From assembly GCA_016719615.1 (NCBI GenBank), contig JADJYQ010000003.1, positions 62,001 through 126,000 on the forward strand: 64,000 nt of DNA, written 5' to 3'. Of this stretch, positions 1 through 9,305 are shown in pieces. The notes beneath the pieces were generated by a model that was given only the letters and a program-made list of their open reading frames with translations, made no database searches and was not told the DNA's origin. The translations under genes were made by a program, and so were the position numbers. Each line of letters starts with the position of its first letter. The stretch's first letter is position 1. The stretch comes from Saprospiraceae bacterium. GTDB lineage: Bacteria; Bacteroidota; Bacteroidia; Chitinophagales; Saprospiraceae.

Positions 1-2
1 TA

Positions 3-812
3 ATTCTTGGCATACTCATCAGATGGAAACTACCCGTGATCGCTTTGATCTCCATTAGTGCCATCATCCTGTTAGGACATAACGCTCTTGATTTTATAGA
101 AACTACTCCGGGTTTTAGTCCAAACTTTTGGTGGGATCTCCTTCACACCGGTTATTTCAAACCATATGAATTTGCGCCTCATCATTTTGTCTTGCTGATT
201 TATCCTTTTGTACCATGGACAGGTCTCATGATAGCCGGATACTGCGCAGGCAGGGTATTCAGTTCCGCAGTAACACAAGAACAAAGATTTAGGATATTAA
301 TGTATTCCGGATTTGCAATGATTTTAGTATTTGGAATCCTTCGCTTTAGCAATATCTATGGAGACCCCATTGACTGGACAAGTCAATCGACCTATTGGAA
401 AACTTTTTTAAATTTTATCAACGTCGATAAATATCCACCCTCCTTACTGTATCTATGTATAACCCTGGGTCCTGCCATGTTGCTTCTCATTGCAATGGAG
501 AAATATTCAAACGCATTTACAAAACAAATTTCCATTTTCGGAAGAACTGCTTTTTTCTATTATATCTTACATTTATATCTCATTCATTTACTGGCCTCCA
601 TAGCGTTTTTTGCCAGAGGCCATCAATTATCAGAGGCCATAGAATCTGCGAAAAATTTGCCTTTTCTTTTCCTCATTCCCGGAGAAGGTTTCGAATTGTG
701 GGGTGTTTATGTTATATGGTTTTTGGTATTACTTATCCTGTTCCCTATATGCAAATGGTATGATGTTTACAAATCCAGAAATAAAGCTAAATGGTGGTTG
801 CGATATTTGTAA
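3..812 (+). CDS. DUF1624 / heparan-alpha-glucosaminide N-acetyltransferase-like membrane protein (5' partial)
   Basis: The reading frame is open from base 3 with no stop before it, so the gene begins outside the window. The GTG at 36 is unlikely to be the real start, because the residues before it (ILGILIRWKLPV) continue a membrane-associated stretch. Hydrophobic segments alternate with short loops, and the order GHNALD, PFVPWTGLMIAGY, FGRTAFFYYILHLYLIH is what I recognise from the C-terminal half of DUF1624/HGSNAT-type acyltransferases, integral membrane enzymes thought to move acyl groups onto extracytoplasmic sugars. About seven membrane spans are visible. The N-terminal half, with any catalytic residues, is not in view, so the substrate cannot be judged. 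The protein ends in a basic cytoplasmic tail (KSRNKAKWW). Confidence 0.7.
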   Translation: MLGILIRWKLPVIALISISAIILLGHNALDFIETTPGFSPNFWWDLLHTGYFKPYEFAPHHFVLLIYPFVPWTGLMIAGYCAGRVFSSAVTQEQRFRILMYSGFAMILVFGILRFSNIYGDPIDWTSQSTYWKTFLNFINVDKYPPSLLYLCITLGPAMLLLIAMEKYSNAFTKQISIFGRTAFFYYILHLYLIHLLASIAFFARGHQLSEAIESAKNLPFLFLIPGEGFELWGVYVIWFLVLLILFPICKWYDVYKSRNKAKWWLRYL

Positions 813-1248
813 TGTAGGAATTTAGGCATGTAGGCTTTTGGGCTTGTAAGAATGGAGGGAAGGATTCGTCTGTGAGTCTGCTATTCCAGGAGGCTTGCAG
901 GAATGTGGACTTGGAGGAACAATCTGTTAGTTAGATAGTCTTATTTAATAATGATTATTTGTAATTCATTTAGTTGAGCTTTCTTATGGATTATAGTTCA
1001 AAATTATTGGAGTTACAAAATCTAATAAATCCTGTAATAAATCTCTTCCATCCATGCAATCCTATATATCCTAAAATTCGTTAAATCCTGTAATAAATCT
1101 CTTTAATCCTAGTCCTCTTCATTATTGATTATTGGCTTGGAGGGATGTAGGTGAATATACTAACAAATGTTAGTATATTGATTGAATACTAATTATATTA
1201 ATCATTTTTTGAATAAAATAATTCATTTAAGTACTAAAAATATTCAAC
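813..1248. other. Intergenic region with degenerate short repeats
   Basis: No gene is visible. Bases 815-935 are a low-complexity GGCTTGTAGG/GGAATG-type stretch. Bases 1016-1112 hold two copies of a TTAAATCCTGTAATAAATCTCT-like phrase separated by CAATCC/AATCCT words, related to the inverted-repeat cassette at 21800-21940. Bases 1160-1230 are strongly AT-rich. Confidence 0.5.
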
Positions 1249-1821
1249 TTAACAATGGGGGTCTTTTGAAATAACATTTGTGCTATTCAAATATGTTCTA
1301 TACATTTTCTTGCTATAGTGATAATTAATAACAATACACCCGACTATTAAAATGCTGTAAACCAAGGTCGCACTATGCATTTCTTTGTAGGCTTGCGTAT
1401 AATTTATAAGCAACCACATGGCTGTTGAAACAATACCTGCGAAAGCAACACATTGTGGCAAGGTCAGTCCCATCCATTGATTGAATCTGTGGATGTCTTT
1501 AGGAAATTTATAAAATATAGAGGTCCATGGTTCCTTATGCCCTAAATAGGTATATCCCAGGAAATAGCCAAAACTGTATTCTTTTTCACTTGGAAACAAA
1601 TCTATTGGTTTGAAAACCCGAATAGAATATACATAGATGGTGTAGACCGTCAAAAGTCCTATTGTTATTATTAAAGGGGTCCAGCTCATGCCAAGCATTG
1701 TGACAAGTGGGTTGGCTTCTTTGCTTAGATTGGGTGTATATTTGTATGTACAATAAGCATCATAAAATCTGGAGAAAAGTATCCAAATTGTCGTGATAGA
1801 GAATTTTGTTTTTGGGGACAT
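1249..1821 (-). CDS. Hypothetical polytopic membrane protein
   Basis: A 190-residue protein with about five hydrophobic segments (near residues 8-20, 45-70, 92-100, 120-140 and 150-168) and a hydrophilic, charged C-terminus. I do not recognise the family. The N-terminal portion has the order FSRFYDAYCTYKYTP...EANP, an arrangement of Asp and Glu-Ala-Asn-Pro also seen in small uncharacterised integral membrane proteins, but this is not enough to name it. The ATG at 1821 is the only sensible start. It sits about 105 bases downstream of the end of the helicase gene on the same strand, so co-transcription is possible. Function unknown. Confidence 0.6.
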   Translation of the reverse strand: MSPKTKFSITTIWILFSRFYDAYCTYKYTPNLSKEANPLVTMLGMSWTPLIITIGLLTVYTIYVYSIRVFKPIDLFPSEKEYSFGYFLGYTYLGHKEPWTSIFYKFPKDIHRFNQWMGLTLPQCVAFAGIVSTAMWLLINYTQAYKEMHSATLVYSILIVGCIVINYHYSKKMYRTYLNSTNVISKDPHC

Positions 1822-1926
1822 ACTTGTCTATTGTCTAATTTTATTATGGACGCAAGTTTAAATAATTGCTCTGATTTTTATAAAAAGGGACCTAAGTAAA
1901 AACACCTAATTCCAAACCTTTCTCTT

Positions 1927-4198
1927 TTAAGGAACGATTTGCAACTTCGCATACTTCAGAATTATTTTTCGTTGCGGATTATCTATTTCATTGAATAGGA
2001 TTGTGGCAACCCGATTTTCTCTACTCCCCTCTATGAGGATGACCTTACCCCTTCCAAATTTTTGATGCAATACCACCATTCCCGATTGGATAGAATCGGA
2101 TGGACTTGCAAGAAAATTTCCAATACTTTCCTGTGTAAACTTTGGTTTAGCGGCTACCCATTTTTGTCTGCTGGCACTTGTTTCGTTTGTAAGATCAAAG
2201 ACGGCCTTTATGGTTTTATCAAATTCGAGCCTAGTTGGATCAATTTCTTCGATAAATCTGCTTGGTTCACATCCTTAAATTGCCAAATAAATACCTGCTT
2301 TGGGCATAGGTCAATATCAAATGTTGCTTGGCACGGGTGATGGCTACATAAAATAAACGTCGCTCTTCATCGATCTGATCCGGATCTCGCATCGACATAT
2401 AACTTGGAAAAAGATTTTCTTCCAAACCAACAACAAGTACTGCATCAAATTCAAGTCCTTTTGCAGAATGCACCGACATCAGTGTGATGTAATCGCCATC
2501 TTCTGTATGTTCATCGAGATCCGAGATCAATGAAATAGATTGTAAAAAAGCAGCGAGTGAATGGTTCTCCGCCACTTGTTCTTCCAGCTCATCCTGCTCC
2601 GTAAAAGATTTGATCCCATCCAACAATGACATGACATTTTCCAGGCGTTGAATTCCTTCATTGCTGATATCTGATTTCAACTCCGCGGAGAGTCCAGAAT
2701 ACTTAAAAATTTGGAGTGCAGTTTGATAGGCATCGGAAGTTCGTGCCTGACTCTGAACTTCCATAATTTGCAATTTAAACTGCCTGAGAGTTTGCTGAGT
2801 CTTCGGAGATACATCCAGGCCATCTATGACTTCCCATAAAGGACACTCGCGTTCATTTCCTTGCTGGAGTATTTTATCAATAGTCGTATTTCCCAAACCT
2901 CTTTTTGGATAATTGATTACTCTTTTTAAAGCTTCATTATCCAAAGGGTTTACAACCAATCGCAGATAAGCCAGTAGGTCCTTGATTTCTTTGCGTTGGT
3001 AAAATGACATACCTCCAAAAATCTTATAAGGCAGATTATATCTACGGAGCTGTTCCTCAAAAATGCGCGATTGCGCATTGGTGCGATACAAAATCGCAAT
3101 ATTTTTATTCTTTAAATGATACCTGTTTTTTAATTCAAGGATATAATCAGCAGCCTTTCTTCCTTCTTCTACATCTGAAGTACACTTTATAAGTTTAATT
3201 TTATTTCCACTTTCGCGATCAGTCCAGATTTCTTTGCGAATCTGTTTAGCATTCTTCGTTATAACATCATTGGCGGCTTGCACAATGTGCGGAGTGCTTC
3301 TATAATTTTGCTCGAGTTTGTAAATTTTAGCTTCCGGAAAATCCTTCTGGAAGTCGAGTATATTTTTGATGGTTGCGCCTCTGAAAGAATAAATGCTTTG
3401 TGCATCATCTCCTACGATGCAAATATTCCGGGGACTGTTTTCATAAACCACTAGTTTTTTGATGATCGCATATTGCAAATAATTAGTGTCTTGAAACTCG
3501 TCGACCAAAACGTATTTGAAAAACTTTCGGTATTTATCCAAAACTCCCTCCGGGTTTTCCTGAAACAGACGATAAAGCTGCAGCAGCAGATCATCAAAAT
3601 CCATTGCACCTCCCTGTATGCATTTCAATACATATTTTCGATAGATCAGCCAGGTCTCCGGCATCTTATTTTCAAGATCTTGATCACGTAGTTCTGCATT
3701 TTTCTCATACATAATGGGAGTGATGAGATTTGATTTGGCAGAAGAAATTCTGGTACGGACCGTATTGGCATTGTAATTCTTCGGATTTAAGTCCAACTCT
3801 TTGATGATTTCTGTAATCACACTTTTGGTATCGTCGGTATCATAAATGGAAAAATTTGCAGGATATCCGATTTTAGGTGCTTCCACGCGTAAGATCCTTG
3901 CAAAGATGGAGTGAAAGGTACCACACCATACTTTTCTCACAGAAGCTCCGGATAAATGGCTGATGCGTTCCGTCATTTCTTTTGCAGCTTTATTTGTAAA
4001 CGTAAGTGCAAGAATTTGATGCGGCGCTATTCCTTGTTCTATTAAATATGCCAACCTGAAAGTTAGTACTCTTGTTTTTCCAGATCCGGGTCCTGCAATA
4101 ACCATGACAGGTCCATCAATTTGGGTAACGGCTTGTCGTTGTACTTCATTGAGTTCGTCTAAATAGGTGGTCATGTGCTTTATAAAATCAGCCTGCAA
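1927..4198 (-). CDS. uvrD: UvrD/PcrA-family ATP-dependent DNA helicase (one frameshift near 2273-2279)
   Basis: Superfamily 1A 3'-5' DNA helicase of repair and replication restart. Visible motifs in order: Q motif LNEVQRQAV, Walker A AGPGSGKT (about residue 38), LTFTNKAAKEM, Walker B VDEFQDTN, GDDAQSIYSFRGA, LEQNYRST, and the late motifs VHSAKGLEFDAV and EERRLFYVAITRA. The main frame stops at 2267 after YLFGNLRM. A one-base change of frame at about 2273-2279 restores GCEPSRFIEEIDPTRLEF and continues for about 115 residues to a stop at 1927, ending with the VVLHQKFGRGKV element typical of the PcrA/UvrD C-terminal domain. The joined length of about 757 residues is normal for the family. I therefore annotate one gene, with either an assembly error or a genuine loss of the C-terminal domain. 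PcrA is an equally good name. Confidence 0.88.
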
Positions 4199-4438
4199 GA
4201 TATTGAATTCATAGCACTCTGCTTCATGAAATAAACAAGTATAAAATATCCTAAAAGTTGCGATGCGATATTACTATAAATATTAAATGGATCCTGATTT
4301 TGATGCGGAATATATATACATTGACAATAGTATTTCAACAAGGCTTATTATTTACATAACTGTTTATTCAAATTTTGGGCTTTCAATATAAAAGCCTGTT
4401 GATTGGAATAAAATATTTATCAATAGCTTTGCCAAAGA

Positions 4439-5344
4439 TTGAATCATCATTTTTATAGTCACCTGGCATTATTTGTGGTTGCATTGATATATGGTGCCAA
4501 CTATAGTATTGCAAAACTTTTATTGGATCCGGGATTTATAGGGCCCAATGCATTTGTGTTTTTTCGAGTCCTTTTTGCTGCCCTTATTTTCCTATGCATC
4601 ACCCGTTGTCTCTTTATTTATGAAAAAAAAGATATTCTACTCTTGTTTATATGTGGTTTTTCTGGAATTATAGGAAACCAATTGTTGTTTTTCAACGGCC
4701 TTAAAAATACATCGCCCGTGCACGCGGCACTGCTGATGGTTTGTACACCTATATTGGTTTTACTGATCAAATTTTTACAAGGTCAAAGCCTTAGCAAAAA
4801 ACAATGGCTGGGATGTTTGATTGGATTAACTGGAGCTGTTTACATCGTTTTAGCAAGAGCGAATGTGCAACATACAAAATCCGGTATCCTGGGTGATCTG
4901 ATGGTTTTTGCCAACGCCTTACTATATGGATACTACCTGGTAAAAGTTCCTGCTCTCATTACCAAATATGGTGCCTTTCATGTTATGACCGCATTATTTT
5001 CGATTTCAGTACTTCCTGTTAGCGCCCTGGCTTATCATGAATTGGACCATATTCAATTTACATCATTCGGCAATGAAGAATGGTTTACATTTTCTTTTGT
5101 ACTGATAGCGACTACTTTTGGAGCCTATGCTTTAAATGCTTACGCACTCAAACATTCAGATCCAAGTCTGGTGAGTGTCTATATCTATTTACAACCCCTT
5201 ATTGGCACTCTGATTGCGCTTATTACTGGAAAAGACAAATGGAATTGGGCTTATTTGGTGTCTGGCTTGCTCATTTTTACCGGATTATTTCTCAGCAACA
5301 AAAAAAACTTAGCATTTTCAAAAAAATTTCAACAAGCTAATTAA
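4439..5344 (+). CDS. EamA/DMT-family transporter
   Basis: A 301-residue inner-membrane protein with ten predicted helices in two five-helix halves, the layout of the drug/metabolite transporter superfamily (EamA). The first half carries LIYGANYSIAK and the second SDPSLVSVYIYLQPLIG, both typical family signatures. It probably exports a small metabolite; the substrate cannot be read from sequence. The start is a TTG at 4439, chosen because it places the first helix (HLALFVVALIYGANY) at the expected distance and no ATG is available nearby. The gene stands alone between the divergent helicase gene and a TPR gene. Confidence 0.82.
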   Translation: MNHHFYSHLALFVVALIYGANYSIAKLLLDPGFIGPNAFVFFRVLFAALIFLCITRCLFIYEKKDILLLFICGFSGIIGNQLLFFNGLKNTSPVHAALLMVCTPILVLLIKFLQGQSLSKKQWLGCLIGLTGAVYIVLARANVQHTKSGILGDLMVFANALLYGYYLVKVPALITKYGAFHVMTALFSISVLPVSALAYHELDHIQFTSFGNEEWFTFSFVLIATTFGAYALNAYALKHSDPSLVSVYIYLQPLIGTLIALITGKDKWNWAYLVSGLLIFTGLFLSNKKNLAFSKKFQQAN

Positions 5345-5546
5345 TGAGTGATAATTAATGAGTTACAAAACTCTAAATTACACATGCATATTATAGGTAA
5401 AGTGTAAGAAATTGTAGCTCTGCTCTTTCATTAAATATGAGTAATTGTTATACGTTTATTGCGATTCAAAAAAAGAGACCACTCGAGAAGCATTTTTGGA
5501 TAATAATGTTACTTTTACATCGCATTTAATAATCCCTGAGGAAGAT

Positions 5547-6947
5547 ATGCCGAAAAGGACGAAGCCGGATCACCTTCTTTCAAAACTCATCACTGAATTT
5601 GAAGAACAAGGTCAACTCATTAATCGCGAGTACTGCGAAGAGTCTTATTACATAAGGCTTATACAACACTATGAAAGACAATTTCAATTTGACAAGGCTT
5701 TAAATTTAACTGATCAGGCTATACTTTTATACAAGTACAAGCAGGATTTTTACTTACTAAAGGCAAAATTACTGATGGCTTCTCAACAAGCATCAATTGC
5801 CCTTGAAGTCCTGGATCAAGCTTACGCCATCTCCCCGATGAATCCTGAAATTCAGTTCCTCAAAGCAAGAGCCTGTGCATTGATTCAACAATTCGATGAC
5901 AGTCTTAAGATCATCATGGATTTAAAATGCAACATCCAAAAAACCGACCTTCCAGAATTACTATTGGTTGAAGCATTTATCTACGAAACCATGAAAGACT
6001 TTAATAAAATGTTCGATACGCTGAGAGATGCACTCATCCTCAATCCAAATAATCACGAAGCACTTGAGCAAATTTGGGTAAGCGTTGAATTTTCTAAAAA
6101 ATATGAAGAAAGTATTCGTCTGCATCAGGACATCATAGATAAGAATCCATATTCTTATCTTGCCTGGTATAATTTAGGACATGCTTATTCTTGTATTGGC
6201 GAATACGAGGCTGCAGTTGATGCGCTTGAATATTCATTTTTAATCAACCAACAGTTTGAGCAGGGATATCTGGATTGTGCTGAATTATGCCTCCAGATCA
6301 ATATGTACGAAAAAGCCCTTCAATGTTATGTGGATGCAAACGACATGTTTGGTCCGGACGCAGAGTTGGTGGTTTACATTGCCGAATGTCTGATCAAATT
6401 AAACAGGCATAAAGAGGCTAAACATAAATTGCAGAAAGCCATTTATCACGACCCATACAACGAAGAAATCTTTTTCTATCTGGCTGAATGTTTTTCTTAT
6501 GAAAGCAACTACCAAAAAGCGATTAAGTATTATTTAAACGCCATAGATCTCGACGAACAGCGCGAAGAATTTCAAGCTGGAATTGGAAAAGCCTACGAAA
6601 ATTTAGGCAATTTCAAAAAAGCAGAGTCTCATTACAAAAAAGCAGCTACGTTTGGCATGGAGCAAAGCCAATATTGGACCATGCTCATCTCGTTTTTATT
6701 AAAACGTGGCGAAAAAGTAAAAGCTGAAAAATTTCTGGCCAGAGCCGATAAATACAGTTTTGGAGCCGACCTTCTCTATTGCAAATCTGCATTTTATTTC
6801 ATGGAAGGCAGCAGAGAAAATGCGATCGAATGTCTCGAAGAAGCTTTATCTGAAAACCCAAACCTTTACGCGATTCTTTATGAGATTTTACCCGAGCTAA
6901 AGGAGGATAAAGATGTTCAAAGTATGATCCGCTATTTTAATATTTGA
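5547..6947 (+). CDS. Tetratricopeptide repeat protein
   Basis: A cytoplasmic-looking protein of about 466 residues made almost wholly of TPR helices, with repeats such as AWYNLGHAYSCIGEYEAAVDAL and YLAECFSYESNYQKAIKYY. The open frame extends upstream to a TTG at 5445, but I prefer the ATG at 5547. It follows a GAGGA ribosome-binding-like sequence and begins MPKRTKPDHLLSKLI, whereas the upstream residues look non-coding. No signal peptide or catalytic domain is visible, so it is probably a protein-protein interaction scaffold. Similar long TPR proteins are common in Saprospiraceae; no specific partner can be named. Confidence 0.8.
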   Translation: MPKRTKPDHLLSKLITEFEEQGQLINREYCEESYYIRLIQHYERQFQFDKALNLTDQAILLYKYKQDFYLLKAKLLMASQQASIALEVLDQAYAISPMNPEIQFLKARACALIQQFDDSLKIIMDLKCNIQKTDLPELLLVEAFIYETMKDFNKMFDTLRDALILNPNNHEALEQIWVSVEFSKKYEESIRLHQDIIDKNPYSYLAWYNLGHAYSCIGEYEAAVDALEYSFLINQQFEQGYLDCAELCLQINMYEKALQCYVDANDMFGPDAELVVYIAECLIKLNRHKEAKHKLQKAIYHDPYNEEIFFYLAECFSYESNYQKAIKYYLNAIDLDEQREEFQAGIGKAYENLGNFKKAESHYKKAATFGMEQSQYWTMLISFLLKRGEKVKAEKFLARADKYSFGADLLYCKSAFYFMEGSRENAIECLEEALSENPNLYAILYEILPELKEDKDVQSMIRYFNI

Positions 6948-6990
6948 TAAGACCAGGATTTGTCTGCGAGTTTTGGCAAAATTGATGGGA

Positions 6991-7048
6991 AGTCTGTTAG
7001 TCTGTTAGTCTGTTAGTCTGTTAGTCTGTTAGTCTGTTAGTCTGTTAG
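6991..7048. repeat. 8-bp tandem array, unit AGTCTGTT, about 7 copies
   Basis: Perfect head-to-tail copies of the octamer AGTCTGTT fill this stretch downstream of the TPR gene. The period of eight cannot preserve a reading frame and there is no coding around it. It lies 160 bases from a second octamer array. The rest of 6948-7305 shows no gene. Confidence 0.95.
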
Positions 7049-7207
7049 ACAACACTCTACTAACGTATGTTAGTTTAAAAAATTATAAGCTTTTTCAAAT
7101 TATTTTCTAATCTTAATAAGTATAAAATATTGCTTTGAGCCTAGATCACCTGTCTCCTAGGGACGAAACTCTTTTAATGGTATAATATTCGTAACTTTAC
7201 GGCCTTT

Positions 7208-7263
7208 CAGTCAAGCAGTCAAGCAGTCAAGCAGTCAAGCAGTCAAGCAGTCAAGCAGTCAAG
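7208..7263. repeat. 8-bp tandem array, unit CAGTCAAG, 7 copies
   Basis: Seven perfect copies of CAGTCAAG lie just downstream of the stop of the last gene of the minus-strand operon. Read on the minus strand the unit is a rotation of GACTGCTT, the word that begins the 16-bp units at 16271-16360 just upstream of the same operon. Confidence 0.95.
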
Positions 7264-7305
7264 AAGACTATCAAACTTCCCTTACCGGCCGACTAAAAAC
7301 TTCCC

Positions 7306-8202
7306 TTAATGCAATGCTTTTATTACCATTTTCACATCTGCAGTAGGTCTGTCACCTCTTTCTGTTTTTACCGCAGCAATTTTATCAATGATTTCCAAAC
7401 CTTCTATGATTTCTCCGAAAACTGTGTATTCCATATCTAAGGAAGGCGTTCCACCTAAGGTTTTGTAAATATTTCTTTGCGCATCACTGTATTTGATTCC
7501 TTTGCGATCTTCAAGCATATTCAAATTTTGATCTGCCTGTATGGCTCCTTGTACGATGTAAAATTGTGAACCCGATGATTCCTTTTTAGGATTGACCTGA
7601 TCGCCGGTTCTTGCTGCAGCTAATGCTCCTTTTTTATGAATGTATAGGGGATTGAATTCAGCCGGAATTGTATATCCAGGCCCACCACTGCCTAACATTT
7701 TTCCAGGGGCTGCTCCTCTTGAGTTTGGATCTCCGCCCTGAATCATAAATCCATTGATGACGCGGTGAAACAACAAATCATTATAAAATCCTTCTTCGGC
7801 ATGCTTAAAAAAATTATCCCTATGCAAGGGCGTTTGATCATATAATTTCGCAAGCATTACACCATATGGTGTCTCAATACTGATAACGCATCCATCCGGA
7901 GGAAGGATTTCTATTTTTTGTTGTGATGAATTCATTTTTTGCCCTTTGTATACTTTTAATTGAACATTATAGATTCCCGATTTTAAATAAAAATGTTTTG
8001 GGTTTTTTTCAGTTGATTTTTTACCGTCCCCAAAATCCCATTCAAATCGATCTCCTTCCAAATTTTGATTTTCAAACTGAACACCGGAAGGCATTTTAAC
8101 TACTTGTTGGGGTATCCGAAACAAAACATTTTGCTTTGAACAGTTACTCAATAATACAGCCAAACATACACATGCTGCAAAACGGCTTATAGGACTTCTC
8201 AT
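7306..8202 (-). CDS. Lipoprotein cyclophilin-type peptidyl-prolyl isomerase with N-terminal PKD domain
   Basis: Prolyl cis-trans isomerase expected at the periplasmic side of a membrane. Residues 1-22 form a lipoprotein signal with lipobox LLSNC. Residues about 30-100 are a PKD-like beta domain (FEWDFGDGKKSTEKNPKHFY). Residues about 105-298 are a cyclophilin domain with LLFHRVINGFMIQGGDP, GGPGYTIPAEF, SSGSQFYIVQG and YTVFGEIIEGLEII, so the catalytic Arg and peptide-binding residues are in place. It follows its paralogue by 23 bases and is the last gene of a seven-gene operon. The PKD fusion is unusual for a cyclophilin and may position the enzyme on surface glycans or proteins; that role is inference. 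Confidence 0.88.
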   Translation of the reverse strand: MRSPISRFAACVCLAVLLSNCSKQNVLFRIPQQVVKMPSGVQFENQNLEGDRFEWDFGDGKKSTEKNPKHFYLKSGIYNVQLKVYKGQKMNSSQQKIEILPPDGCVISIETPYGVMLAKLYDQTPLHRDNFFKHAEEGFYNDLLFHRVINGFMIQGGDPNSRGAAPGKMLGSGGPGYTIPAEFNPLYIHKKGALAAARTGDQVNPKKESSGSQFYIVQGAIQADQNLNMLEDRKGIKYSDAQRNIYKTLGGTPSLDMEYTVFGEIIEGLEIIDKIAAVKTERGDRPTADVKMVIKALH

Positions 8203-8225
8203 TAAAAAAAAATTTAAATATAAAT

Positions 8226-8885
8226 TTAGAGCAATCTGATTTTCATTTTTACATCTGTAAGCGGGCGACTGTTTTCATTACTGGGTTGGTTGCAGATTGC
8301 GTCCACAACTTTCAGACCATCTACAACTTCACCAAATACTGTATAATCTCCATCCAGGAATGGCGAACCTCCAATCGTTGAATACTTTTGCTTTTCCTCT
8401 TCTGTGTATTGAACATTCTTTCCGCGGCTCATCATATTCAGTTCATCGGCACTCATTGGCCTGCCTTGAACAATATAAAATTGCGAACCTGAGGATTCTC
8501 TTTTAGGGTTGGCAGAATCACCCAGTCGGGCAGCCGCTAAAGCTCCTTTAAAATGTTTTGCACCTATTTCTGCCGGTATCGTATATCCAGGTCCGCCGTT
8601 TCCAAGCATGATTCCCGGAGGTGCATCTTTAGATACGGGATCTCCCCCTTGCATCATGAATCCCTGAATAACCCTATGAAACAATAGGCCATCATAAAAG
8701 CCACTCTTCACCAATTTGATAAAATTCTCTTTATGCTTTGGGGTACTGTCGTAAAGCTTAATTTTAATATTCCCATGGGGCGTTTCTATTACAGCCAATG
8801 TACCCTTGGTAGAAGATTTATTACCTTCATTACAAGCTATGGTCGTTCCCAAGCTCAATAAAAGTATGATTACATAATTTTTCAT
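8226..8885 (-). CDS. Lipoprotein cyclophilin-type peptidyl-prolyl cis-trans isomerase
   Basis: A 219-residue exported foldase. The N-terminus MKNYVIILLLSLGTTIACN is a lipoprotein signal with the lipid-acceptor Cys at 18. The rest is a complete cyclophilin domain with FHRVIQGFMMQGGDP, GGPGYTIPAEIG, SSGSQFYIVQG and DGDYTVFGEVVDGLKVVD. The insert between QGRPMSADELN and LDGDYTV is the form seen in Bacteroidota cyclophilins. It is paralogous to the next gene (7306-8202), which shares the insert and differs mainly by the added PKD domain, suggesting local duplication. It lies 24 bases after the preceding hypothetical gene in the same operon. Confidence 0.9.
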   Translation of the reverse strand: MKNYVIILLLSLGTTIACNEGNKSSTKGTLAVIETPHGNIKIKLYDSTPKHKENFIKLVKSGFYDGLLFHRVIQGFMMQGGDPVSKDAPPGIMLGNGGPGYTIPAEIGAKHFKGALAAARLGDSANPKRESSGSQFYIVQGRPMSADELNMMSRGKNVQYTEEEKQKYSTIGGSPFLDGDYTVFGEVVDGLKVVDAICNQPSNENSRPLTDVKMKIRLL

Positions 8886-8909
8886 AAATTTTGAAGTATT
8901 TAAATGAAC

Positions 8910-9287
8910 TTAATTTGATTTCTCTAAAGTTAACTCCTTTGCGAAACTCTCTTTAAAGTAGTCAATTACTTTCTCTTTTAGATAACGTTCCTGGGCATTA
9001 ACACCTTTTAATCCAAATGGTTTTAATAATTCATAATGTGGCCATCCATCCTGATCCATTCCTTTCAAAGCATAATACCCATCGTAACTCAACAAGCGGC
9101 AACTTGCAATGTGCATTAAGTCTGTTTTTTCTTCTTTTGTAAATTTTTCAAGTTTCAACTTTCCAAGTTCCTGGATACCGATTAACAATAAAATTGCATT
9201 CAAATCGGGTAAACCGTCTGAGCCCAGGCGTTCTTTCACAAAATGCCTTATTCGCAACCACTCAAAATCCAATTCCCAATCTTCCAT
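8910..9287 (-). CDS. Conserved hypothetical protein
   Basis: About 125 residues, soluble, no signal peptide, acidic and rich in aromatic residues (MEDWELDFEWLRIRHFVKE; DGYYALKGMDQDGWPHYELL). I recognise the type as a small conserved Bacteroidota protein without known function. The open frame reaches a TTG at 9305, but the ATG at 9287 is more likely, because the upstream six residues overlap the end of the permease gene. Its place between a permease gene and cyclophilin genes, with gaps of under 25 bases, says it is co-transcribed with envelope-maturation genes. No function assigned. Confidence 0.7.
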   Translation of the reverse strand: MEDWELDFEWLRIRHFVKERLGSDGLPDLNAILLLIGIQELGKLKLEKFTKEEKTDLMHIASCRLLSYDGYYALKGMDQDGWPHYELLKPFGLKGVNAQERYLKEKVIDYFKESFAKELTLEKSN

Positions 9288-9305
9288 CGCCGCAAAATTA
9301 ATCAA

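Noticed and set aside
813..1248. tRNA or small RNA genes in intergenic regions
   Set aside because: I looked for T-loop-like GGTTCGA words and cloverleaf pairing in the larger gaps and found none that convinced me.
6991..7263. Octamer arrays as a CRISPR array
   Set aside because: Units are 8 bases with no spacers, and no cas gene is near. They are simple tandem repeats.
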